Shown piece by piece: positions 1 through 8,005 of a stretch of 58,632 nt of DNA; within the stretch, counting starts at the first letter, position 1; the number at the start of each line of letters is the position of its first letter. A model generated the notes under the pieces. It was given only the letters and a program-made list of their open reading frames with translations. It made no database searches and was not told the origin of the DNA. A program made the position numbers and the translations under genes. Source of the DNA: Stentor coeruleus (lineage: Eukaryota; Ciliophora; Heterotrichea; Heterotrichida; Stentoridae); assembly GCA_001970955.1 (NCBI GenBank), contig MPUH01000387.1, forward strand, positions 1 to 58,632. Reading direction: 5' to 3'.

Positions 1-69
1 TATACTGAGCCAGAAACTTGTAAGTGGTGTGGGCTTAGGTATTTAAGAAATCCTCACTTAAATCATTAG
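1..69 (+). CDS. NDUFS6: NADH dehydrogenase iron-sulfur protein 6 (complex I, NDUFS6-like), C-terminal end
   Basis: Only the last 22 codons and a TAG stop are inside the window; the gene enters from the left. The visible tail reads EPETCKWCGLRYLRNPHLNH. The C-x2-C-G-L-R-Y core is the end of the zf-CHCC zinc-binding domain that closes mitochondrial complex I subunit NDUFS6 (13 kDa subunit), where it helps bind a structural zinc in the peripheral arm. The frame is open from base 1. The following gene starts 44 nt after the stop, a spacing typical of this window. The assignment rests on a short but characteristic motif, and the rest of the protein is not seen. Confidence 0.72.
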   Translation, partial: YTEPETCKWCGLRYLRNPHLNH

Positions 70-113
70 TTAAGAAATTAGGTTTTTAGAATTTATATTG
101 AATTATATTATAA

Positions 114-452
114 ATGCAAAAGAGTATATCAGGCTATGAAGGATATCAAAGAGCTAATTTTTTATATCAAGCAGCAGTTAATATATTCTTAACTAACCCA
201 AAACTAGCACAATTTTATATTCATGAAATGAGGCAGATTTGTGAAAAGCTTGTCATTCGCATGTAAAAGTTATTCAGGTCTCCTCAGATGAAAAGAAACT
301 ATTGCAAAAAATGTAGTTATCTTCTTTGTTATCATGAAAAAATTGTCAAAGGTAATTTTCAACTAGAAATCCGTAAGAAAAAATACGCATGTGTAGAATG
401 CCCTGGTTGCTCCTATGAAAAAAGAATAAAGGTCATTGAGGAATATGAATAA
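114..452 (+). CDS. RPP21: RNase P/MRP-type protein subunit Rpp21/Rpr2 (spliced, 107 aa)
   Basis: A short gene interrupted by a 15-nt intron at 263-277, giving 107 residues. The N-terminal half is helical (YQRANFLYQAAVNIFL, then an HEMRQICEKLVIR helix). The C-terminal half is a zinc ribbon with Cys pairs at about 59/62 (YCKKCS) and 91/94 (CPGC), followed by a basic tail. This helix-pair plus zinc-ribbon layout and the order of motifs match the Rpr2/Rpp21/Snm1 family, a protein subunit of RNase P, which trims the 5' leader of precursor tRNAs in the nucleus. The start is the first ATG in frame, in the context TATTATAAATG. The intron splits the ATG codon of Met50 (AT/G). Splicing is inferred from frame restoration across an in-frame TAA; no transcript was seen. 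Confidence 0.8.
263..277 (+). other. 15-nt intron in RPP21
   Basis: GTAAAAGTTATTCAG. It contains an in-frame TAA. Removing it joins the helical and zinc-ribbon halves of Rpp21 in frame (phase 2). Confidence 0.8.
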
Positions 453-550
453 ATTCTTGGAATTAGATGTAAAGAAAAATGATTTTATTTATGATAGTTT
501 TAAGAATTAGAGATGATTAGTATGTTGGGTAATTTTATTATATATATATA

Positions 551-727
551 GATAAGTTGATTATAAAAATAATAGTTGATGTGATTATATGTAAAAAAAA
601 AATGATGTGTTTTTATAAGATAGAGTTTCTATAAGCTGTATAGATAAGTTGATTATAAAAATAATAGTTGATATGATTATATGTAAAAAAAATGATGTGT
701 TTTTATAAGATAGAGTTTCTATAAGCT
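551..727. repeat. Tandem duplication, 92-bp unit, two copies
   Basis: Copy 1 begins at 551 and copy 2 at 643, both opening with GATAAGTTGATTATAAAAAT. They differ by a G/A change and by the length of an internal A-run (10 versus 8). This is spacer DNA after RPP21 with no coding sign. Confidence 0.85.
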
Positions 728-1638
728 TATATTAAAATTCATTTAGACTAAAAATTAGTTTGATTCCTGGTACAATTTGATCACTTATGATAAATGCTCA
801 CTGCTTGTATACAAGGTAAGCAGATAAATCAAAATATTTTTTTCATCTATTTTTTTAACATAAAGCTGTGTGAAACCTCAAATAAAATGTAAATAATTGA
901 CTTTTTTATATTTAAAGCTTGTAATTCTTCAAATGGATCATAAAACCTCGCCAAATTAAATTTCCTAAAAAATTTGATTTCTTATTAATTAGGGTATGTC
1001 TCCCAAGATTATAAGAAGGATAATTCTTATACTAAAACTTAAGATAAAAATAAAATCACACACTTCTCTATCTCTCTATATAAACCTTTTAACATTATTC
1101 ATACCTTGACTTCAAAAAAAAAAACCAGTTACTTAAATGCATATTTCGCTTAAGTAATCAATAATATAAAACCTAAGATTTTGAATAACTTAAAACTTCA
1201 TCCTCACAACCTCTCAGCAAAATCTTATCATACCTCATATAAAAACAATCAAATTCACATATAAAACATTCTAATTTTCAAAATCCTTACTAATATAATT
1301 CATATACTTCTTGACATATTTCAAGTTATTTCAAGTTATTATAGTTCATATTTCATACTCAACAACTAAAATAGAAATCACTTAGAGTATACAATTTCAA
1401 AAAAATACAAAACTCTATTTTAAAGTCATAAACCAGCAAATAAGCTTTTGTTTCTAATATTTTTTACTTATAGAATATAGAAACTTAGCATTATATACGC
1501 TGATTTAATTTAAAAATTACCTAAAACCTAACCTAATAATATTTTATCATCTGTTTTAGGTATACTTAAAAACTGACATGGCTTTTAAAATCCTGAATAT
1601 GTTTCAAATAAAATTTCGGTGAATTTAATGGACATATA
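728..1638. other. Spacer before the DYRK gene, no gene seen
   Basis: About 0.9 kb of AT-rich sequence. The right half is C-rich and G-poor on the + strand, as in the 5' flanks of other + genes here. I found no tRNA, no open frame of note and no intron-linked coding segments. Confidence 0.6.
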
Positions 1639-3243
1639 ATGAAAAATATGCTAAGCAATGATAATTCGATGACTGCAACAAAATCTTCAATTGCGTCGAT
1701 ATCGAATTCAATGCATAAACATAACAGATCAGATGCGAGTATGAGAATTGGAGGTAAACAGCTAACAGCGAATTTATCGATAAATTCTTTCTTAGCTAAT
1801 TCAACAAAGTCAAAACCTCACTTGTCATTCGGGAATTTCTCTAAGCCTTTGTCTTTGCTACCTACCCCCAAAGACTCTAAGGGTGTATCTTTACTTACAA
1901 CATCAAAAGATCATAAAGAATGTCTAAAATTTAAAGATCAACCTAAAACAGTTAAAGCGACCTGCAAAAAATTCGACATAAAACCATCTTCATCTAAAAC
2001 AGATGGGCAAAGCTTACGTTATCGTTGGGAAGAAGTGAAAATCCCAACAACTCCATCCGAGGTCCTGAAAAGGTTTTCTGAAGTGATTCCAAAATGGGAA
2101 CAAGAAGAAATTCTAGCTTATAGCGATATTTATTACATCGGTAAAAATTTCAAACCTAAAGAACCTGAATTCGACGATGATAATGGGGACTATCGAATTC
2201 TAATAAAAGACCACATAGCATTTAGATATGAAATAATCGCTATGATCGGCAAAGGGAGCTTTGGCCAAGTCCTCGAAGTTTATGACCATAAAGAAAAAAA
2301 GAGTATAGCTTTAAAAATCATAAAAAACAAAGCGAAATTTAACCAACAAGCCAAAATCGAAATCGACATTTTAGAAGCAATAAAATCTTTTGATCAAGAA
2401 AAAACCTCCAACATCATTGAAATTTTAGAATCCTTTGTTTTCCGTAAACACACAGTAATATCTTTTGACTTATACAGTCTAAACCTTTATGATTTATTAA
2501 AACGGAATTCATTCAAAGGTTTGTCTATGAATTTCATAAAAAAAATTGCCCTTCAGCTATTTCAATCTTTAAAAACTTTAGAAAGTATTCATATTATCCA
2601 CTGTGACTTAAAACCAGAAAATGTACTTTTAATGAATATGACTCGTCCTAATGTTAAACTTATAGACCTTGGGAGTTCTTGTTATATAAATAAAAGATTA
2701 TATACATATATACAATCACGTTTTTATAGAGCTCCAGAGATTATATTAGGTATACCATATACTACAGCTATTGATATTTGGAGCCTTGGATGTGTACTTA
2801 CTGAATTATATACTGGGATTCCAATATTCCCTGGAGAAAATGAAAGTGATCAATTAGCTTGTATGATGGAAGTTATTGGTATACCTCCTAATGATATATT
2901 AACAACATGTACAAGAAAACATTTATTTTTTGATGGTTTAGGAGAACCGAAAATTAAAGCAAATTCAAGGGGGAGGAGGAGAATGCCTGGGATGAGATCA
3001 CTTAGGAGTATATTAAAAGGCGCGGATAATGAGTTTTGTGAAGTTGTAGAAGCGTGTTTGAAGTGGAATCCTAATGAGAGAATTAAACCTGATGATGCGT
3101 TGAAGCTGAATTGGTTTATTGAAGGAGTTGAGGAGAAGAAAAATATTGTTAGGCATAAAAAAATCAGTTTGGAAGATATTACGAAGCATGTTCCTAATCT
3201 GCAGAAGTTTATTACCCATAAAGCTCAGTTGTCAGAGAATTAG
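1639..3243 (+). CDS. DYRK-family protein kinase (CMGC group), 534 aa
   Basis: A dual-specificity tyrosine-regulated kinase. Residues 1-125 are low-complexity and Ser/Lys-rich. Residues 135-200 carry the DYRK N-terminal accessory region (TPSEVLKRFSEV... and a DH-box-like DYRILIKDHIAFRYEI). The kinase domain spans about 197-490: glycine loop GKGSFGQV, ATP-binding Lys226 in IALKIIK, catalytic HCDLKPEN with Asp323, and activation loop YTYIQSRFYRAPE with the YxY (Tyr355/Tyr357) that DYRKs autophosphorylate. The metal-binding motif is DLG (343-345) instead of DFG, a tolerated variant. DYRKs phosphorylate Ser/Thr targets in growth, cell-cycle and cytoskeletal control. Family assignment is firm; the subclass (DYRK2/4-like, given the N-terminal accessory region) is inferred. 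The start is the first ATG, in the context CATATAATG. Confidence 0.93.
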   Translation: MKNMLSNDNSMTATKSSIASISNSMHKHNRSDASMRIGGKQLTANLSINSFLANSTKSKPHLSFGNFSKPLSLLPTPKDSKGVSLLTTSKDHKECLKFKDQPKTVKATCKKFDIKPSSSKTDGQSLRYRWEEVKIPTTPSEVLKRFSEVIPKWEQEEILAYSDIYYIGKNFKPKEPEFDDDNGDYRILIKDHIAFRYEIIAMIGKGSFGQVLEVYDHKEKKSIALKIIKNKAKFNQQAKIEIDILEAIKSFDQEKTSNIIEILESFVFRKHTVISFDLYSLNLYDLLKRNSFKGLSMNFIKKIALQLFQSLKTLESIHIIHCDLKPENVLLMNMTRPNVKLIDLGSSCYINKRLYTYIQSRFYRAPEIILGIPYTTAIDIWSLGCVLTELYTGIPIFPGENESDQLACMMEVIGIPPNDILTTCTRKHLFFDGLGEPKIKANSRGRRRMPGMRSLRSILKGADNEFCEVVEACLKWNPNERIKPDDALKLNWFIEGVEEKKNIVRHKKISLEDITKHVPNLQKFITHKAQLSEN

Positions 3244-3306
3244 GATTGTAGATATAATTTAAGAGTTTGTGCTTTGGAGGTTTTTGAGTTTTTTTAAGGT
3301 AAAATA

Positions 3307-3489
3307 GATGATGATTAGGGTTATAATAAATTTGAGGATTATATGAAGATAAAAAGAAATATAAGACGATTTTATAAGATGATATGAAGATAATTTTTTA
3401 AGATGATGATTAGGGTTATAATAAATTTGAGGATTATATGAAGATAAAAAGAAATATAAGACGATTTTATAAGATGATATGAAGATAAT
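3307..3489. repeat. Tandem duplication, 95-bp unit, two copies
   Basis: The GATGATGATTAGGGTTATAA block recurs at 3307 and 3402 with the following about 80 bp nearly identical. It lies in the G-rich 3' flank of the DYRK gene. Confidence 0.85.
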
Positions 3490-3597
3490 AAAATATTAAG
3501 AAATATGGTTTTTAGATATATGATTATTAAATTTTATAAGATGATATGAAGATAATAAAATATTAAGAAATATGGTTTTTAGATATATGATTATTAG
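3464..3597. repeat. Tandem duplication, 67-bp unit, two copies
   Basis: Copies start at 3464 and 3531 (ATTTTATAAGATGATATGAA). They overlap the end of the preceding 95-bp repeat, so two duplication events share the GATGATATGAAGATAA segment. Confidence 0.85.
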
Positions 3598-3653
3598 ATT
3601 TTTATATTAAAGATTGAGTTTATTATAAATTAGGTTTTTTTATATTAAATATC

Positions 3654-4499
3654 ATGAACTTAGAAGAACTTAAAAATAGTATTCGGAACTACCCAAGGCT
3701 AAATATCCTTGAAGCACTTATAGCTGGTTTTGTGATTGGGGCTACTTCCCTCCCAGCAGATCTGATATTACGTTTCATTGCCGAAGGGTCAGCTTCAATA
3801 CCTCAGTCTAAAAAGGTTGACTTTTATGGATTTTTGCTACAGAAAAACCTTAGTAAAGCTAAAGAAGTCCTTGCAACAGCTAAAAAACCTCAAAATCCCT
3901 GTATAATAAACAGCCTTCAATCTCTTAAACAGGACTTTCCTTGTAAAATATGCAAACTCACTGTTCCTGACTCACAAATCAAATACCTTGAAAACTGTGC
4001 TGACCTTTTTCACTCAAAATGCTTAAAAATTTATTTAGAACATCAAATCGAACGACAAGTTTACCCTTTAAATTGCCCTGAATGTAAACAAGAAATCACA
4101 GAAAATGATATAAGTAAACAAGTTACTGAAGAATATTTTATAAAACATCAGCAAAAAGGGATTTTTATAGCTATGAATGAACAACTTTGTGTTTTAGAAT
4201 GCAAAAACTGTGGGGCTAAACTTGAAAATTATAAAGAAAATACTAATAGGATTATGTGTCCGAATTGTAGAATTTCATATTGTTTAAAGTGTTTGATGGG
4301 GATTCATGATACAAAAAATTGTGATGAGTTTAGGAAAACAGTTCCTTTGATGAAAAAATGCCCTAGATGCTGTGAAGGGGTTAATGTAAAAAAAAGTGGG
4401 ATTTTAGTTTGTAAGTGTGGGGCGAAGTTTTGTAGTGAGTGTTTAAATTACTCAACACATTGCAAGTGTTTGACATTAAAAACTAATAAATTAGTTTAG
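3654..4499 (+). CDS. RING-IBR-RING (RBR) domain protein, probable catalytic Cys lost, 281 aa
   Basis: A compact E3 ubiquitin-ligase relative. Residues 1-85 form a helical lead. RING1 lies at about 97-145 (CKIC...C..LFHSKC...CPEC), IBR at about 160-224 (CKNCG...CPNCRISYCLKC...H..KNC) and RING2 at about 236-275 (CPRCCEGVNVKKSGILVCKCGAKFC). In active RBR ligases RING2 has G-C-x-H-x-x-C, the Cys forming the ubiquitin thioester. Counting five residues back from Cys253, this protein has Ser248, and the usual His is Ile250. Ubiquitin transfer by the normal RBR route therefore looks unlikely, although RING1 could still recruit an E2. The ORF is intact with a TAG stop. No intron that restores the Cys was found. 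Confidence 0.85.
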   Translation: MNLEELKNSIRNYPRLNILEALIAGFVIGATSLPADLILRFIAEGSASIPQSKKVDFYGFLLQKNLSKAKEVLATAKKPQNPCIINSLQSLKQDFPCKICKLTVPDSQIKYLENCADLFHSKCLKIYLEHQIERQVYPLNCPECKQEITENDISKQVTEEYFIKHQQKGIFIAMNEQLCVLECKNCGAKLENYKENTNRIMCPNCRISYCLKCLMGIHDTKNCDEFRKTVPLMKKCPRCCEGVNVKKSGILVCKCGAKFCSECLNYSTHCKCLTLKTNKLV

Positions 4500-4553
4500 T
4501 GAATTGGGTTAAGATTATTTTTTAAGTATATAAAAAAATGTTATTAATATAGA

Positions 4554-5447
4554 TTAACTAAATCGATTTCTGTTTAAATCTTCTTGGAGTTTTTCTAGAC
4601 GTCGGAGATTGTCACTAATATCATCGATGTTGAGGATTTCTTTTTCTTCAGGAGTTTTGTCTAAGAAATATTTGAAATCACGTTGATTGTTTTCTTTGTA
4701 TTCGTCGAAAAATTCACGCTTTTGCTCTTTTGCAGCAAGTTTCATTTTGAGGTTTTCGTTTTCTTTTCGAAGGTAATCAATTTCTTCGTTTTGGTCCATG
4801 AGTTTTTTGTTACGTTTCTAAATATTTATTACACCTAGTTCTTCTCTAAGATGTTTTTCATTAAGTTGGGCAATTTCTAGTTGGGTTTGAAAACGTACAA
4901 GATCTTCATTAACTTTATGATTTATGGTTATGTGAGTATCATATTTTTCATGAGTGTTTTTGAAACTTGAACTACTTTCAATATTCCTTTTTTCTATAGG
5001 TTTAGGAATTTGTGGCTTTTCAAAACATGGAGAATCAGGGTGTTTATATGAAACTCTATTTTCAGGGATTTTAATCTCTATTGGTTTCTGGATTTCTGTA
5101 TTTGATGGTATTCTATGTAAATGTCCTTCAGCTGAAGATTTTGGTCTAGGTCGAGGCGGCTGAATATAAACATTCCCTGTAAACTGTGGAAGTGGTCCTT
5201 CTGGAGGTATTCTAGTAAAAGGTTCTTGCAATGTTCCAAGTTTAACTAATTGTAAAAGAGTCTTAGCGTACTTATTCCTATTCTTTTTCCACATAGGATT
5301 CGCTGTGACTTGACAAAGCTTTTTGGACTATTTAGAAAATACCCACTGCTCAATTCGCACTTTTTCATGCTTTGACATAAAACTATAGGATTTCTCTATT
5401 TCTAGCATGGTCTCAACAAATTCTTCGTCAATTTTGTCTTTTTCCAT
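4554..5447 (-). CDS. DUF4485/CEP112-like coiled-coil protein (spliced, 287 aa)
   Basis: Three exons joined by two 15-nt introns (5328-5342 and 4818-4832, both phase 0) give 287 residues. Residues 4-80 match the DUF4485 domain, known from centrosomal protein CEP112/CCDC46: acidic start DKIDEEFVETM, then QW followed by SKKLCQ across the first splice, then KKNRNKYAKTLLQLVKLGTL and EPFTRIPPEGPLP. A Pro/Ser-rich linker follows (about 85-165). A coiled coil (about 170-287) runs across the second splice, with LREELG joined to KRNKKLMDQNEE. The family is linked to centrioles and cilia, which fits a ciliate with thousands of basal bodies, but the function here is inferred. Without the introns the gene would appear as two unrelated fragments and its first 35 residues would be missed. 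Confidence 0.82.
4818..4832 (-). other. 15-nt intron in the DUF4485 gene
   Basis: Sense sequence GTAATAAATATTTAG, phase 0, containing an in-frame TAG. Removing it continues the coiled coil. Confidence 0.85.
5328..5342 (-). other. 15-nt intron in the DUF4485 gene
   Basis: Sense sequence GTATTTTCTAAATAG, phase 0. Removing it joins EQW to SKKLC, a contiguous motif in DUF4485 proteins. Confidence 0.85.
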
Positions 5448-5802
5448 TTTTGAATATTATTTTAGCTTTTTTTTAAGATGAATGCATGAGTTTTTTTGAT
5501 AAGATTTTAAATGTTTGATTTATGAAGATGGGAATTGTAGTTGAAAAGTTTCTATAATAAATAGAATTATTTGGAAGAATTTCAGGCTTATAAAATAAAA
5601 CACGGATTTTTGATGTTTTTATAGTTGATGATATGATTGAATAATGATCTTGATTATATGTTCCTGGGGTAATATTGGATTCATCATTAGCATTGATTTC
5701 ATATTGAAGAAATCTTTTTCTCGTATAATATTAGATTTTGGCTTGTGTATTATTGATACAATTCGTCCATATGGGGTAAATTTTAGATAGTAGGAATTAG
5801 GA

Positions 5803-5876
5803 ATTAGATGCTCAAGGTTTCATAAAAATTTATGTAAGGATTAATTAGATGCTCAAGGTTGCATAAAACTTTATGT
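5803..5876. repeat. Short tandem duplication, 41-bp period
   Basis: ATTAGATGCTCAAGGTT followed by a CATAAAA-TTTATGT block occurs at 5803 and again at 5844, with a few substitutions. Confidence 0.75.
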
Positions 5877-6100
5877 CTGGTTTAAGTTTATTATAAAATA
5901 CAAGTTTTTAAGATTATGCATAGACTAAGATTTCTTATAAAAGATTTGGTTTTTCGGGTTTTAAATTTGATTATTTATTGTTTTTCTATAAATAATGTAA
6001 AGATTTTAATTATAGATATTTAGTATAAATTATTTATATGGTAGTTATTTTTGAAGTTTTGTCGAAGAATTTTTTTTTGACAAGCTTTTGAGATTAAAGA

Positions 6101-6236
6101 CTGCTTAATGAGGAATATGATTGAATTTTGTTGTTATTCTAAATTAAACAACAAAAATAACAGAATCCATAAACTAAACCACCAGATTCTCTGCTTAATG
6201 AGGAATATGATTGAATTTTGTTGTTATTCTAAATTA
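6101..6236. repeat. 46-bp direct repeat, 90-bp period, with inverted element between
   Basis: CTGCTTAATGAGGAATATGA and the next 26 bp occur identically at 6101-6146 and 6191-6236. The 44 bp between the copies begin AACAACAAAAATAACAGAAT, partly complementary to the TTTTGTTGTTATTCT inside each repeat, so the region could fold back on itself. No RNA gene could be assigned. Confidence 0.75.
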
Positions 6237-6274
6237 CTTTAATTAATTATTATGGCCTGGCGGGATATAATATT

Positions 6275-6499
6275 ATGGACTGGGCTTGGAATTCAAATGG
6301 AAAGAGATACAAAATATTCATAGCTGAAGACACTAAACGTAAAAGATTACAAACTACAGACATTATTATGGAAGATGACAGTATCAAGCACATAATCAGA
6401 ATGCAAAAATATCAGATTAGAATAGAAAGAGAGATAGCACTTTATAAGCAACAAATGCGTCAGAATGACTATTTACAATGCTGTAAAAGGCAAGGATAG
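6275..6499 (+). CDS. Small hypothetical protein, 74 aa
   Basis: An ORF starting MDWAWNSNGKRYKIF and ending CCKRQG at a TAG. The middle (about 25-62) is a charged, probably helical stretch (MQKYQIRIEREIALYKQQM). I do not recognise a family. In favour: an ATG, biased helix-forming composition and no nearby alternative gene. Against: short length, and repeats immediately upstream. A competing ATG at 6252 in another frame gives only about 22 codons. It could be the last exon of a longer gene, but no 15-nt intron upstream extends it convincingly. Confidence 0.4.
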   Translation: MDWAWNSNGKRYKIFIAEDTKRKRLQTTDIIMEDDSIKHIIRMQKYQIRIEREIALYKQQMRQNDYLQCCKRQG

Positions 6500-6869
6500 A
6501 TAGGTTTATATAATTAAATAACCTGCAGGCTTATAATAAAAATCTATGATAATGTATAAGAATAATCTATACTATATAGTTTTTTTTTGAATTTTATTAT
6601 AAGGTTACTATGTTTTTTGTAATGCTTTTAAATGAAAGTTTAATCTATATAATTTCCTGATGATAAAAACTTTTATTCAGAAAACTTTGTTTGAAATATT
6701 TGAATTTTTTTAATAAATCTAAGTCTAAAAATTCACCATAAACTCTCTTATATCTTAAAATAACTTACCAAAAACTTTTATCTCAAGAAAAAACCCATAT
6801 CATAATATTAAAATTGTCCAAAAAATCACCGATATCATCTTTCTAAATCATTAAAATCTTATATAATAC

Positions 6870-7283
6870 TTATTCGCTAAGCTTTTGCAAAGCATCAACA
6901 AGTTGGTCTTTTTCTTTGGATAGTTTTGCAATAACCCTACATGCAGCATCATATTGATATAATGCATGAGATAATTCTTGTTTAAGTAAATCATTTTGTT
7001 TTTTTAGTGAATGTGTTTCAAGGACAGAAGTATTCCACTCATCTTGTAATGCTTGAAGAAGACCAGGAACAGAATTACAAGTTAAAGAACGGGGTTTTGC
7101 TATTGGACATACTTTTAGAGGCAAAAGGTCGTCTAGGCTTAACTCACAATTAGTAGAAGGACATCTGCCAGTTTGATTTATATGATGTTCTATAGCACTT
7201 TTCTCATAGACATGCCCAGTCTTTGTGCAAACTACTGCATCAATTAAGGGGCAGCCAGTTAGTGCACAGTGAGTAATCGACAT
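6870..7283 (-). CDS. Prp19-like U-box plus coiled-coil protein without WD40 repeats, 137 aa
   Basis: Residues 1-70 form a U-box close to that of the spliceosomal E3 ligase Prp19 (TGHVYEKSAIEHHI, GRCPSTNCELSLDDLLPLK). Residues 70-137 carry the Prp19 tetramerisation coiled coil, including the near-diagnostic QELSHALYQYDAACRVIAKL. Full-length Prp19 has a further 350 or so residues with seven WD40 blades for substrate binding. Here the ORF ends with TAA after ALQKLSE, and no 15/16-nt intron at that point reopens the frame. Either this is a stand-alone N-terminal paralogue, able to co-assemble with full-length Prp19, or the WD40 exons lie after an intron type I cannot see. The start lies next to a duplicated assembly join. 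Confidence 0.83.
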   Translation of the reverse strand: MSITHCALTGCPLIDAVVCTKTGHVYEKSAIEHHINQTGRCPSTNCELSLDDLLPLKVCPIAKPRSLTCNSVPGLLQALQDEWNTSVLETHSLKKQNDLLKQELSHALYQYDAACRVIAKLSKEKDQLVDALQKLSE

Positions 7284-7806
7284 TTATAATGTTGGGCAAA
7301 AAAGAACTTTTTGCAAAACAAATTCTATGAACTATGACCTATATTATCTAATCATAATCTAAAAAATAAAGTTTTCAAAACCCTTAAACAGACTTTCCAA
7401 AAACTTAATTATTATTCCTCATAAAAAGCAGCATCATTCTAGTCAATCAACAATATAATTTCCTTTCAAAAACCAAACGAGAAAAATCTCTCAAATCTAA
7501 AACTCAAAATAAAAGCCAAACAAAAAACCTNAGTTAGTGCACAGTGAGTAATCGACATTTATAATGTTGGGCAAAAAAGAACTTTTTGCAAAACAGATTC
7601 TATGAACTATGACCTATATTATCTAATCATAATCTAAAAAATAACAGTTTTCAAAACCTGTAAACAGACTTTCCAAAAACTTAATTATTATTCCTCATAA
7701 AAAGCAGCATCATTCTAGTCAATCAACAATATAATTTCCTTTCAAAAACCAAAACGAGAAAAATCTCTCAAATCTAAAACTCAAAATAAAAGCCAAACAA
7801 AAAACC
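7257..7806. repeat. Duplicated 274-bp segment around a single N (probable assembly join)
   Basis: Bases 7257-7530 (the first codons and 5' flank of the Prp19-like gene) reappear almost identically at 7532-7806, separated by one N at 7531. The copies differ at a few positions (for example A/G near 7304, and a one-base indel in the CCAAACGAG tract). The pattern fits two overlapping contig ends, possibly two alleles, joined without merging. The true spacer is probably about 275 bp shorter. Confidence 0.8.
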
Positions 7807-8005
7807 CTCTTTCCTTCCTATATTTAAAAGATATTTCAAACAAGAAGGTCAAAGTAAAAATAGTATAGAAAAAGATAATATTAAGATGATTTATATATAG
7901 AATGATATAATTAAAGAAATATATGAAGATTATTTTAAGTGAATACAATGTGAGGAAGGAGTTTATTTTACTGATAATAAATATGCTTGTATCACATTTA
8001 TATAA

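Larger units (their letters stand above)
5448..6274. other. Spacer between the DUF4485 gene and a small ORF
   Basis: About 0.8 kb, G-rich near 5450-5560 as expected for the 5' flank of a minus-strand gene. It holds two direct-repeat pairs (listed separately). A minus-strand open stretch at 5473-5730 lacks a usable ATG and is not called. Confidence 0.55.

Noticed and set aside
740..830. Possible tRNA near AGTTTGATTCCTGG
   Set aside because: No acceptor stem or anticodon arm can be paired around the T-loop-like string.
5473..5730. About 85 codons open on the minus strand upstream of the DUF4485 gene
   Set aside because: No ATG in the open part except near the end, no motif, and it lies in skewed flank DNA where stops are rare by composition.
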